Positions 27,148-35,646 of a DNA stretch of 64,000 nt are shown here, in pieces. Source of the stretch: Bacillota bacterium (lineage in GTDB: Bacteria > Bacillota > UBA4882 > UBA8346); contig JAEYPR010000014.1 of NCBI GenBank assembly GCA_023410535.1, positions 1-64,000 on the forward strand, read 5' to 3'. The notes under the pieces were generated by a model, which had not been told where the DNA came from, searched no databases, and saw only the letters and a program-made list of their open reading frames with translations. The position numbers and the translations under genes are program-made. The number at the start of each line of letters is the position of its first letter. The first letter of the stretch is position 1.

Positions 27148-28542
27148 TCATTTCAACATTTCCACGAAGGCATTAACCCGGTTTTGCAGCTGTTCCGACT
27201 GCGTTCCCCGTTGCTCATGTTCAATGATTAAGGTCGGAACGCCTGACTCCCGTTTAATTTCATCAACCAACGCCCGGGCGATTGCCGATTGGGTATTGCA
27301 ACCCCAGTTATACAAAAATAACACTCCATCGGCCCGGGATCGTTTCACTTGGTCAATCGTCCATTGCGCCCGCTCTTTAATTGACTGTTCATAAGGATAG
27401 GATAAAATCGCTTTCGCTAGATTATAAAAAGGATCGCCTGTTTCTGCAACGATGGTGGTTATATCACTCCAATGGTTGTCGTTACCGACCACAATTCCTC
27501 CCGCTTCCTCAATGCGGTATTCATTGGGGAATACGCACGAACCGCAGACAAAAATACGGGCCGGATGATCGCTGACGCCATAACCTTTTTGACCGGTTTG
27601 AACCCGATCGGCAATGTACCCTTTCGCTTCCCGCAACAGACTTAAACTCGCTTCCGGATCGCCGTGCAATTCCATGCCGCCCATTTGAAACAAGTCGCGA
27701 CGGTCCTTGCCATTGGTTGGCGGCGTCTCGGCCGACCACCACAAATCAGCAATTTCCATGGCTAATTTGCGCCCTTCGTTATGAAGCTTAATCTCATTTT
27801 GCAAGTCTGCGGCGGTGGTTTTTTTACCGGTGAGTTCATCGATGGCGCCGATCAGGCGCCGAATATTTTCCGCAAAATATTCAATCGCCCATTCTTTATC
27901 CTTTTGATGGTCCAACGGATAATCCCCCAAGAACAAGCGAACATCCTTGCGTTTGCCATGGCGGTGCGCTTCCAGCCCATATGAAACGTCCGAGCAACGC
28001 AGGCAGGAAAAAGGCGCAATCATATCCACCGGAACGGTCCCTTCCTGGATATTTTCATATCCGGCCGACTGACACACTTCAAAACTGATCGCCCGGTACG
28101 CCTTTTCTTTTTGATCGGCCCGTCTCACTTCTTCCTGGTTTAAATTCAAGCCCTCATGTTGACCGCTGGCCCAGATACCGACACTGGCGGGGCGCAAGGC
28201 AATCGCCCCGGCCGCGTAATAAGGATCGACACTTTGCCCGCCTTGCACAAACACCACCGGCGTCCCGTTCGTTTTCGCTTTGGTCATTCGTTCGTTCATG
28301 GTCATAATTAAATAGTTATGTTTTAGCGAAAACGGCAATGTAACGTCGCCTGAGATTTTCCGGCCGTAATAATTACTGTAATCATAAATATTGGGATACT
28401 TAACCGGACCGGTTTCAGTTAAGTATTTCCAAACATCCGCAGCGCTCGCGCTGGAACCGTCCCGAAATTGGATATCATTGGTTGAAATAAAATCCGCTTT
28501 GATCGCTTCCGGATACCGGAAGACATTGCCTGAAGCACTCAT
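27148..28542 (-). CDS. 2-Hydroxyacyl-CoA dehydratase family protein, larger subunit
   Basis: A 464-residue member of the HgdAB/FldBC/BcrBC superfamily. These bind [4Fe-4S] or related clusters and carry out ATP-primed radical dehydrations or reductions. Cysteines in APFSCLRCSD, FVCGSCVFPN and NWGCNTQS are candidate cluster ligands. The C-terminal block ending LIIEHEQRGTQSEQLQNRVNAF is typical of the family. It overlaps the preceding subunit gene (ATGA at 28539-28542), so the two are probably made in equal amounts as a heterodimer. No CoA-transferase or acyl-CoA dehydrogenase gene is nearby, so a non-CoA substrate or double-cubane-type reductase is possible. Confidence 0.82.
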   Translation of the reverse strand: MSASGNVFRYPEAIKADFISTNDIQFRDGSSASAADVWKYLTETGPVKYPNIYDYSNYYGRKISGDVTLPFSLKHNYLIMTMNERMTKAKTNGTPVVFVQGGQSVDPYYAAGAIALRPASVGIWASGQHEGLNLNQEEVRRADQKEKAYRAISFEVCQSAGYENIQEGTVPVDMIAPFSCLRCSDVSYGLEAHRHGKRKDVRLFLGDYPLDHQKDKEWAIEYFAENIRRLIGAIDELTGKKTTAADLQNEIKLHNEGRKLAMEIADLWWSAETPPTNGKDRRDLFQMGGMELHGDPEASLSLLREAKGYIADRVQTGQKGYGVSDHPARIFVCGSCVFPNEYRIEEAGGIVVGNDNHWSDITTIVAETGDPFYNLAKAILSYPYEQSIKERAQWTIDQVKRSRADGVLFLYNWGCNTQSAIARALVDEIKRESGVPTLIIEHEQRGTQSEQLQNRVNAFVEMLK

Positions 28543-29726
28543 ACGGCCTCCTCCTCGTAACTCTTGTTTTTAATCATTTCCACAAACGCCTCGATCCGGG
28601 TGCGGATCGCTTCAAAATCGGACCCGGCGTATTCGGTATGGATCTCCAATAGCGGAATCCCCTCTTTTTGCAATATGTCTTTGGTTTCTTTGGCTTTAAA
28701 CGTATAAGGGTCGCAATACCTCAGCGTATGATAAATAACTCCTTGCGCCTTAAATGTTTTAATCAGTTCCTTCAGGCGTAAAATCCGTTTGTCGGTATCA
28801 AGTTCCAAATAAGGCAACGCGCCATGGGGCGTCCGGTTAATATAGCCGATGGCCAATCCCTGTAAAGAATTTTCAGGAATTGTGACATCGAGATAGGGAA
28901 TCAACCCCGACCAAAGATCATCAGCCACAATTCGGCCGCCAACTTGATTGATAATCTCGATTAACTTTTTATCTCCCGGCGGAATGACGCTGCCGGAAAT
29001 TAAAATCCGCGCTTCATCATCAACTGCGTCAATCAGCGGCTCGCCCTGTTTCGAATCGATCTCGGCCAAAACTTGCTCCAGTAAGGAGAGATACTCCCGG
29101 CGCTCGAGAAAATATCCGGCATGAATAATATCATAAGTCTCTTCCCAAGAAATGAATCGCTCTTTGGTCGCCTGGTACTCATAGATTTTAACGATCGCGC
29201 TCCGGATTTGGTCGTAAAGCGCAATGGTATCGGCTAACTTTTGATTGTCAAGTTTAACGCCGGCCACTTCTTCCAGTTGTTTGGTAAAATGCTCGATTTC
29301 CTTTGTGAAATAGGTTTGGGCTTCCGGCCAATAAAAATTACGCGGGACGCCGAGGATCATCACTTCTTTATGAAAGTAGTATTGTAATATTTCCGCAGTG
29401 CGGTAAGTCTGCAAACAAGTCGCGTCAAACGCCAAAAAGTCGGTGTTTTGAATATAGGGATCCTTGTTTTCAGCAAATAAACCAACGGTCTCGCGGACAA
29501 ATACGCAATTTTTCGTTGAAATATAACGCGCGCCGATTTCAACCAAACGATCATCGCCGCCGGCGCCGATACGGACCGGAATCAATCCCAGCGCATAGAT
29601 GATCTCTTCGGGAAGATTATACCCTTGCCAGCCGACAACTTTCCACCCCTCCTGACGGGCCGCGACAATTTCACCCGGTCGCTCTTGGAGTCGTTTTTTG
29701 ATAACTTCAACCGCTTGCAATGACAT
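28539..29726 (-). CDS. 2-Hydroxyacyl-CoA dehydratase family protein, smaller subunit
   Basis: A 395-residue HgdB/BcrC-like protein and likely partner of the gene at 27148. Conserved cysteines are seen in TKNCVFVRET, FDATCLQTYR and LRYCDPYTFK, the usual three-cysteine pattern for one cluster. The C terminus (LLEIHTEYAGSDFEAIRTRI) fits the family. Start ATG 29726 is 7 bases from AAGGGGG; the longer frame to 29813 runs back into the activator gene and is rejected. The activator stop is 1 base away, showing tight coupling activator, small subunit, large subunit. Confidence 0.85.
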   Translation of the reverse strand: MSLQAVEVIKKRLQERPGEIVAARQEGWKVVGWQGYNLPEEIIYALGLIPVRIGAGGDDRLVEIGARYISTKNCVFVRETVGLFAENKDPYIQNTDFLAFDATCLQTYRTAEILQYYFHKEVMILGVPRNFYWPEAQTYFTKEIEHFTKQLEEVAGVKLDNQKLADTIALYDQIRSAIVKIYEYQATKERFISWEETYDIIHAGYFLERREYLSLLEQVLAEIDSKQGEPLIDAVDDEARILISGSVIPPGDKKLIEIINQVGGRIVADDLWSGLIPYLDVTIPENSLQGLAIGYINRTPHGALPYLELDTDKRILRLKELIKTFKAQGVIYHTLRYCDPYTFKAKETKDILQKEGIPLLEIHTEYAGSDFEAIRTRIEAFVEMIKNKSYEEEAV

Positions 29727-29727
29727 T

Positions 29728-30525
29728 TCATTTCCCCCTTTTCCATGAATTTTGAGCAATAACCGCCGCGCCGATCGCCCCAACCAACTGGGGATCTTTT
29801 TCCGGATTGGCAATCTTCACTTTTAGCGCTTCTTCCAAAGCTTTTCGCATACCGATGTTTTTGGCGACGCCCCCTGAGAAAAAGACGTCGCTTTCGACGC
29901 CAACCCGCGAAAACATTCCACCAACCCGGTTGGCAATGGCATGATGAATTCCAACGATAATATTTTCCGGTTTTTCACCGCGGGCTAAGAGCGAAACCGT
30001 CTCCGATTCGGCAAATACCGTACAGGTGCTGCTGACCGGAAGCACTTCGGTCGCTTGCAACGATAACGGTCCCAATTCGTCGAGGGTCACTTTAAAGACA
30101 TTGGCCATGACTTCCAGAAACCGTCCGGTGCCGGCCGCGCATTTGTCATTCATCGCGAAGTCGGTTACATTGCCGCCCTCATCCAAACGAATCGCTTTAC
30201 AATCCTGCCCGCCCATATCAATAATGGTCCGGGTTTGCGGATGGAGAAAATGCGCTCCTTTGGCGTGACAGGTTATTTCGGTCACGGTTTTATTGGCATA
30301 GGGCGCGGAGATTCGTCCGTAACCCGTGGCGACAATGTACTGTAGATCCTCCCGTTGCAATCCGGCCGCTGCTAAAGCGGTCTGTAAACCATTCAACCCG
30401 TTCTCCTCGGTATTCAGTCCGGTGCGGAGAATGCTGAATCCGGCAATCTCACCATCCACCAAAATGACTGTCTTTGTTCCCAGGGAGCCGACATCGACTC
30501 CGGCGAAAGCTGTTGCATTCGACAT
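29728..30525 (-). CDS. 2-Hydroxyacyl-CoA dehydratase activator ATPase (archerase type)
   Basis: A 265-residue ASKHA-fold ATPase of the HgdC/BadF/BcrD group. It donates one low-potential electron to the dehydratase at the cost of ATP. The N-terminal phosphate loop GVDVGSLGTKTVILVDG, the linker NDKCAAGTGRFLE and the second motif PVSSTCTVFAESE contain the two cysteines that bridge a single [4Fe-4S] cluster between two monomers. FFSGGVAKNIG completes the nucleotide site. Full length for the family. ATG 30525 is preferred over ATG 30531 because AAGGAG is then 9 rather than 3 bases away. Confidence 0.92.
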   Translation of the reverse strand: MSNATAFAGVDVGSLGTKTVILVDGEIAGFSILRTGLNTEENGLNGLQTALAAAGLQREDLQYIVATGYGRISAPYANKTVTEITCHAKGAHFLHPQTRTIIDMGGQDCKAIRLDEGGNVTDFAMNDKCAAGTGRFLEVMANVFKVTLDELGPLSLQATEVLPVSSTCTVFAESETVSLLARGEKPENIIVGIHHAIANRVGGMFSRVGVESDVFFSGGVAKNIGMRKALEEALKVKIANPEKDPQLVGAIGAAVIAQNSWKRGK

Positions 30526-30593
30526 TTTCATTCTCTCCTTATTGATCGATTTGTTATATTCACAGTTATCGATGATAACTGATCAATCCGATC

Positions 30594-31394
30594 TCAGCGG
30601 TCACTCCCGCGCCATCCGTCAAAGCGCCGATTCAAAGCCAGTAACGTGCGATCCATGACGATTCCCAACGCCGCAATGATGATTACACAAACAAAAACAA
30701 TATCCGTCTGGAAAGTTGCGCCGGCATATTGAATAAGGTAACCCACCCCTTCCGACCCGCCGAACACTTCGGCGCCGACTACCCCGAGTAAGGCGCGCCC
30801 GGTGGCTAAACGCAGTCCGGTCATAAGAAACGGCACCGATTCCGGCAAGGCGATCGTCCAAAATATTTGACGGCGGCTGGCGCCATAGGCTTCAGCGACC
30901 CGGGTCAAATCCTGATCCAGATTGGATACGGCTGTCTGCATGTTGACAATCAGCGGAAAGACGGCGCTCAAAAAGACCAAGGCCAATTTGGAACCCATCC
31001 CCAGGCCAAACCAGATGATAAACAGCGGCATCATCGCAATCCGGGGCGTTGTATAAAAGGCCGCGATGATCGGGCCAAAGGCTTGACTCGCCTTTTTGTA
31101 CCACCCCAACAAAATTCCGGAAGGAATCCCGACGAGCGCCGCCAACAGGTACCCAAACAAAAAGATTTCACCACTGGCTTTGATATGGATAAAAATGGAT
31201 CCGTTTTTGACGATCTGCCAACCCGCAATCATAATCCGCGAGGGGGAACTGGAGAACATTGGATTGATCCACTTCAAGCCACTGGCCACTTCCCATAATA
31301 AAAGAAGCAAGACAATCACCCCGCCACCCAGCAGGATACTTTGGGAGGTATGTTTGAGTTTGCGCAAGGCAACTTCCGATGTTTTAGATTTCAT
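30594..31394 (-). CDS. ABC transporter permease, SsuC/TauC/NrtB type
   Basis: A 266-residue inner-membrane permease with about six helices and the EAA loop that docks the ATPase (VAEAYGASRRQIFWTIALPE at about 170-190). WEVASGLKWINPMFSSSP near the N terminus is typical of the nitrate/sulfonate/taurine family. It overlaps the upstream ATPase gene by 11 bases. Confidence 0.92.
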   Translation of the reverse strand: MKSKTSEVALRKLKHTSQSILLGGGVIVLLLLLWEVASGLKWINPMFSSSPSRIMIAGWQIVKNGSIFIHIKASGEIFLFGYLLAALVGIPSGILLGWYKKASQAFGPIIAAFYTTPRIAMMPLFIIWFGLGMGSKLALVFLSAVFPLIVNMQTAVSNLDQDLTRVAEAYGASRRQIFWTIALPESVPFLMTGLRLATGRALLGVVGAEVFGGSEGVGYLIQYAGATFQTDIVFVCVIIIAALGIVMDRTLLALNRRFDGWRGSDR

Positions 31395-32235
31395 ATTCCA
31401 GATTCACCTTCTTCCCGGTCGTGGTATGGATTAATCCCCAGATCTTTTTGGCTAAAAAATCGAACTCGGCGTCATCTTTCAATTGCGGCGTCCGGGGACG
31501 CGGTAGTTTTATCTTTACTTCCTCAACGATTTGGGCGGGGCGCGCGGAAAAAATGATAATCCGGTCTGATAACAGAACCGCTTCATCAATCTGATGCGTT
31601 ACCATCAGCACGGTTTTCCGAGTCTGTTCCCACAAAGATAACAGCTCGTTTTGCATCGACTCGCGCGTGATCGCGTCCAACGCTGCAAAGGGTTCGTCCA
31701 GCAACAATATTTCCGGTTCACAAACCAATGCCCTGGCCAGATTAACCCGCTGTTGCATTCCTCCCGATAACTGGTGAGGATAGTAATGCTCAAAGCCTTG
31801 CAGATGAACCATTTCAAGATACTGTTGCGCTTGTTTTCTGGCGTCGTCTTTTTTGACCCCGCGCAATTCCAGTCCATAAATGATATTGTTCAGCACCGTC
31901 CGCCAGGGTAGCAAAGAAGCTTTTTGAAAAACAACCGCTCGATCATAACCCGGTCCGTGAACCTGACTGCCGTTAACTTTGATCGAACCGCTTCTGGGAC
32001 GCAGCAGGCCGGCAATGGCATTCAAAAATGTGGATTTTCCACAACCGCTCAAACCGACAATCGATACGAATTCTCCTGGTTCAATATCCAGCGACACTCG
32101 CTCGACTGCTGCGGTGAATTCCCCGGTGCTAAAGTTTTCAAAAGATACCACCAGATCATTCACTGATAATTTCGGGAATAGCGGCGGAGTGGTTCGAGGT
32201 TCGTTTTTTTCGTCCTTCGTAGCTGCCTCTGGCAT
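31384..32235 (-). CDS. ABC transporter ATP-binding protein, SsuB/TauB/NrtD type
   Basis: A 283-residue ATPase with Walker A GLSGCGKST, Q-loop VFQKASLLPW, signature LSGGMQQR, Walker B ILLLDEPFAALD and H-loop VTHQ. First gene of the operon; ATG 32235 is 7 bases from AAAGGAGG. The longer frame to 32292 runs through the leader terminator and is not used. With the permease and binding protein it forms an importer for an unknown, presumably anionic or organosulfur/aromatic substrate. Confidence 0.93.
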   Translation of the reverse strand: MPEAATKDEKNEPRTTPPLFPKLSVNDLVVSFENFSTGEFTAAVERVSLDIEPGEFVSIVGLSGCGKSTFLNAIAGLLRPRSGSIKVNGSQVHGPGYDRAVVFQKASLLPWRTVLNNIIYGLELRGVKKDDARKQAQQYLEMVHLQGFEHYYPHQLSGGMQQRVNLARALVCEPEILLLDEPFAALDAITRESMQNELLSLWEQTRKTVLMVTHQIDEAVLLSDRIIIFSARPAQIVEEVKIKLPRPRTPQLKDDAEFDFLAKKIWGLIHTTTGKKVNLEYEI

Positions 32236-32253
32236 TTCATTTCCTCCTTTAAT

Positions 32254-32298
32254 AAAAAAAGCTAAGACGTCATACCGTTTCCGGCAAAACATCTTAGC
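32254..32298 (-). terminator. Leader terminator (attenuator) before the importer/dehydratase operon
   Basis: GCTAAGATGT and ACGTCTTAGC (plus-strand 32289-32298 and 32261-32270) pair as a 10-bp stem with one G-U. The loop contains its own CCG/CGG stem, and seven Ts follow on the transcribed strand. It lies about 110 nt downstream of the promoter and directly before the ribosome site of the first gene, so it must be bypassed for expression. The upstream leader does not match a riboswitch class I know. Confidence 0.65.
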
Positions 32299-32413
32299 CT
32301 CTATTTTTTAGTCAGCCTTAGTTAATTTTATTGAAAAATATATGTACTATCTAACGAAAAAATTACTTAAAATTTTAACCAAGTATTCCTAGTTGTTTTT
32401 ATGAGTTTATTAC

Positions 32414-32443
32414 ATTATATTCGCATTGGTCAGCCATTGTCAA
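32414..32443 (-). promoter_or_regulatory. Sigma-A-type promoter of the importer/dehydratase operon
   Basis: Read on the minus strand: TTGACA at 32443-32438, an 18-base spacer, then TATAAT at 32419-32414. Both hexamers are perfect consensus. Initiation near 32407 gives a leader of about 170 nt. Confidence 0.8.
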
Positions 32444-32533
32444 TCCATTTCTATATTTTTATTGGTCATGCGCAGAGCGCGTTTCGACGCGGATTATATC
32501 TTTCAAAATAGATCACTTAAACAATATATATTT

Positions 32534-32545
32534 TATTACGTAATA
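32534..32545. promoter_or_regulatory. Candidate LacI-family operator
   Basis: A perfect 12-bp palindrome TATTACGTAATA with the central CG typical of LacI/GalR operators, between the two divergent promoters. It is 16 bp upstream of the lacI-type -35 and about 90 bp upstream of the importer promoter. Confidence 0.45.
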
Positions 32546-32561
32546 TTTTCGATGTATTTAA

Positions 32562-32590
32562 TTGTAATTTTAATCATTTTGGACTATACT
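32562..32590 (+). promoter_or_regulatory. Promoter of the LacI-type regulator gene
   Basis: TTGTAA (32562-32567), a 17-base spacer, TATACT (32585-32590), with initiation near 32597 and a very short leader to TTG 32617. Confidence 0.6.
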
Positions 32591-32616
32591 GTTCTTCGGG
32601 AGTAGGTGATTCAATT

Positions 32617-33612
32617 TTGTCAAATGGAAAAGTAACAATTTCCGATATTGCGAAGGAATTAAACGTATCCATTGTTTCGGTGAGTCGGGCGTTATCAGAA
32701 CAACCCGGCGTCAGCGAGGATCTGAAGAAGAAAATATCCGAAAAAGCCAAGGAAATGGGTTATACCAAAAATAAAAAAAATGAGCAACTCAAAATTCTCA
32801 TTCTATATCAGCAGGCCCAAGCACAAATCTCCGGCAGTAGCAACATCAGCTACAAATTGCAGTGCCTTGGAAAATCCCTGCAGGAGCTTAACGCTTATTA
32901 TCATATTGAATTTATCGACCGGATTCCGCAGGAGAGCCTGACGCTTCCTTATATCCTGGCGCAAGGCTTTCATTTTGACGGCGCGATTCTAATCGGATGT
33001 TTCGGCATGCAATATGTCGCTTTAATCAAAGAAAACATTAAACAGATTCTGTTTTTTACCGGTTATTCCCCTTCCTATGATTTTGACTGCGTCTGGTACG
33101 ATTTTAAGCATGCCGGCTACAAAGCGTGTGAATATCTGATCCGCAACGGACATCGCCAAATCGGATTTATCGGCCATAAGCCGTTATACCGGAACTCCGA
33201 AAAACTAGCCGGGATCACGACGGCCCTCGGAGCGCATCAATTACCGTTCAATCCGCGGTTTGTCGTTGTTCCGGATACGGAGTATCAAAAAAACCTTCTG
33301 GAGTTAATCGACGGTCAAAACGCCCCGACTGCCTTTATTTGCGATTATGATCTTACCGCGCTTGAACTGATCCAATTTCTGCACGCGAACCGGATCAATG
33401 TGCCTAACGACATATCCATTATCGGCAGCGGCAATACGGAAATCTCCAATCTAGCAATTCCCGCTTTGACCACAATCGACGTGAATATTGGTTATGCGTG
33501 CAAAGTGGCGGTTGAAACTCTGGTAAAACGCATCAATTTTCCCGGTTTGCCCTATCAAAACATCGCGATTCTCAGTAATTTCATCGAACGGGATTCCGTT
33601 CGAAAATATTAA
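32617..33612 (+). CDS. LacI/GalR-family transcriptional regulator
   Basis: A 331-residue regulator. The N-terminal HTH (VTISDIAKELNVSIVSVSRAL, split between helices 2 and 3) and hinge (YTKNKKNEQ) lead into a periplasmic-binding-like effector domain with NGHRQIGFIGH and the C-terminal segment VPNDISIIGSGNTEISNLAI. TTG start with AGGTGAT 8-9 bases upstream. It is divergent from the importer/dehydratase operon, so it most likely senses a small molecule related to that pathway. The usual YxxN...A hinge helix is poorly conserved (KEMGYTKNKK). Confidence 0.9.
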   Translation: MSNGKVTISDIAKELNVSIVSVSRALSEQPGVSEDLKKKISEKAKEMGYTKNKKNEQLKILILYQQAQAQISGSSNISYKLQCLGKSLQELNAYYHIEFIDRIPQESLTLPYILAQGFHFDGAILIGCFGMQYVALIKENIKQILFFTGYSPSYDFDCVWYDFKHAGYKACEYLIRNGHRQIGFIGHKPLYRNSEKLAGITTALGAHQLPFNPRFVVVPDTEYQKNLLELIDGQNAPTAFICDYDLTALELIQFLHANRINVPNDISIIGSGNTEISNLAIPALTTIDVNIGYACKVAVETLVKRINFPGLPYQNIAILSNFIERDSVRKY

Positions 33613-33628
33613 CGGCCCACCAATTACG

Positions 33629-33659
33629 AACAAAAGCGTCAATTGCCGACGTTTTTGTT
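33629..33659 (+). terminator. Terminator of the LacI-type gene
   Basis: A 12-bp stem AACAAAAGCGTC/GACGTTTTTGTT (one G-T pair) with a 7-base loop, 17 bp after the stop; the 3-prime arm is T-rich. Confidence 0.7.
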
Positions 33660-33840
33660 ATAACGCTCTTCACAATAAGATTATCCAGTGATCCCGTAGG
33701 ACTTATTATAACAAAAGGCGAATTATCTTTATTGTTCGTTCTATATAGTCAAAAATGGAAACGAACTTCTAAATCAAGGAAAATAGGCCGCGGTCAAGAT
33801 CGTCCCCCTATTTAATGCGACAAATACGGGAGGTCAGTCG

Positions 33841-34254
33841 ATGAAAAATCCGATATGTTTAGCGTTGCGAATTGACTGGAGTGAAATCGACGCATTCCAG
33901 CATGTCAACAATGTGGCGATTATGAAATATGTCCAGGCCGCCAGGGTAAATTACTTGGAACAGGTCGGGCTGATGCAACTCCAGGCGGAAACGAAAATCG
34001 GCCCGATCTTGGCTTCGACCGGTTGCCAATTTCGTCAACCATTGTTTTATCCCGGCCAGGTTATCATTAATTCCCATGTCGAATGGATTAAAAACACCAG
34101 TTTCAAGCTTACACATCAAATTCTCAACGACCGCCACGAAGTAGCGGCGGAAGCGGAAGATATTATTGTTTTTTATGATTTTAAACGCAATACTAAATTA
34201 CCGATTCCGGATACAATTAAATCCGCCATGGATCAAACGAAGGAAAAGACGTAA
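33841..34254 (+). CDS. Acyl-CoA thioesterase (4HBT/YbgC hotdog family)
   Basis: A 137-residue hotdog-fold protein. The signature IDWSEIDAFQHVNNVAIMKY corresponds to the RxxDxDxxxHVNN motif of the 4-hydroxybenzoyl-CoA thioesterase/FadM group; the first acidic residue is Glu instead of Asp. It hydrolyses acyl-CoA thioesters, substrate unknown. GGGAGGT precedes the ATG. It follows the acyl-CoA-dehydratase-related locus but on its own transcript. Confidence 0.85.
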   Translation: MKNPICLALRIDWSEIDAFQHVNNVAIMKYVQAARVNYLEQVGLMQLQAETKIGPILASTGCQFRQPLFYPGQVIINSHVEWIKNTSFKLTHQILNDRHEVAAEAEDIIVFYDFKRNTKLPIPDTIKSAMDQTKEKT

Positions 34255-34393
34255 AAAACACTACATTGTCATAATTGCTTGATTACGGAGTCAAGGGTTT
34301 GTTAGCCGACACCCGCCCGACCCGTAACCCCTGTTGCATCATTACCTGCCGGACACCACCAACGATACAATGGCATAAAGAGGTGAAGACGCG

Positions 34394-34894
34394 ATGAAAC
34401 GAACAATTTTATTGCTGGGCAATCCCCGGTTGTATGAGGTTAGCCAACCGGTCGACCAAACGGAACTTGCGGAACTATTGCCGGTAATCGCCGACTTGCA
34501 CGATACCTTATTCGATTTCAAAGCAAAATACAATGCGGGCCGCGCCATTGCCGCCCCGCAAATTGAGATCCAAAAGCGGTTGATTTACATGCACATCGAT
34601 CAACCGGTAGTGTTTATCAACCCGTCCCTGGAATTCATGGACAACGAATTGATGACGGTGATGGACGATTGCATGTCCTTTCCCAATCTCCTGGTCAAGG
34701 TGCAAAGATACCGCCGCTGCAAGATCCGCTATCTGGACCTCGACTGGAATGAATGTTCCCTTAACCTGGAAGGAGACCTGTCAGAGCTATTGCAGCACGA
34801 ATATGATCACCTCGACGGAATCCTGGCTACCATGAGAGCGCCTGATCTGCAGTCTTTTTTTATCAAAGGGCCTGAGGAAGGAAAAATTGTCTAA
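34394..34894 (+). CDS. Peptide deformylase-like protein
   Basis: A 166-residue metalloenzyme of the peptide deformylase family. Motif 1 is GRAIAAPQI (GxxxAAxQ), motif 2 is DDCMSFP with the metal ligand Cys93 but Asp-Asp-Cys-Met-Ser in place of Glu-Gly-Cys-Leu-Ser, and motif 3 HEYDH (135-139) supplies His ligands and catalytic Glu. The altered motif 2 suggests a divergent paralogue rather than the housekeeping Def. The next gene starts immediately after its stop (TAAATG), so they work together. GAGGTGA lies about 8 bases upstream. Confidence 0.8.
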   Translation: MKRTILLLGNPRLYEVSQPVDQTELAELLPVIADLHDTLFDFKAKYNAGRAIAAPQIEIQKRLIYMHIDQPVVFINPSLEFMDNELMTVMDDCMSFPNLLVKVQRYRRCKIRYLDLDWNECSLNLEGDLSELLQHEYDHLDGILATMRAPDLQSFFIKGPEEGKIV

Positions 34895-35581
34895 ATGAAA
34901 AAAATCGGAATATTAGGCGGGATCAGTTCCGCCTCCACCATCCAGTACTATAAAACAATTACCGACTTATATTACGACCGGTCCGGCGATTATTATTATC
35001 CCGAGATCCTCATCAACAGCTTAAACTTTCAATACTTTACCGACCTCGAAAATCAACGCCGGTTGGAGGAATACCAAAATTACATTGTCAACGGCATTCG
35101 CCAACTACAACAGGCAGGCGCGGATTTTGTCATAATGGCGGCCAATTCGCCCCATTCCGTTCTGGACAAAATTGCGGACCGGGTATCTTTGCCAATTGTC
35201 AGCATCGTGGAGTCCGTTGCCCGGCGGGCAAAAGCGCTGGGGCTGAAGCGCGTCTTGCTGACCGGCATTTTATACACGATGCAAAGTGATTTCTATCCAA
35301 ACGGTCTCCGTAACTACGGAATCGAAACCTTGCTGCCCGATCCGGCAGAGCAAACGGCAATCAACGACATCATCTTCAAAGAGTTGGTGCTCAATCAAAC
35401 GCTCCCCGAATCCAAAAAACACTTTTTGTCCATTATTAACAGCTACGATGCGGACGCCGTCATCTTGGGCTGTACGGAACTGCCGCAATTAATCACCCAG
35501 CGGGACAGCGCCAAAACGCTGTTAAATACTTTGAGAATTCATTGCGAAGACGCCTTAAATTATGCAATGCAAGTTTCCTGA
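34895..35581 (+). CDS. Aspartate/glutamate racemase family protein lacking the first catalytic Cys
   Basis: A 228-residue two-domain racemase-fold protein (KKIGILGGISSASTIQYYK at the start). The second catalytic cysteine is present (VILGCTELPQL). The first motif reads MAANSPHS, with Ala83 where racemases have Cys (typically ACNT). Loss of this cysteine in E. coli YgeA-type enzymes (Thr there) restricts them to one enantiomer, so this may be a one-sided racemase, an isomerase or an amino-acid lyase. Directly abuts the deformylase-like gene. Confidence 0.82.
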   Translation: MKKIGILGGISSASTIQYYKTITDLYYDRSGDYYYPEILINSLNFQYFTDLENQRRLEEYQNYIVNGIRQLQQAGADFVIMAANSPHSVLDKIADRVSLPIVSIVESVARRAKALGLKRVLLTGILYTMQSDFYPNGLRNYGIETLLPDPAEQTAINDIIFKELVLNQTLPESKKHFLSIINSYDADAVILGCTELPQLITQRDSAKTLLNTLRIHCEDALNYAMQVS

Positions 35582-35646
35582 TGCAATCAGCGCTAAATGT
35601 AATATTTTATAAATGTTTATTCTTCAAGCTCCGCCAATTGCATTGA

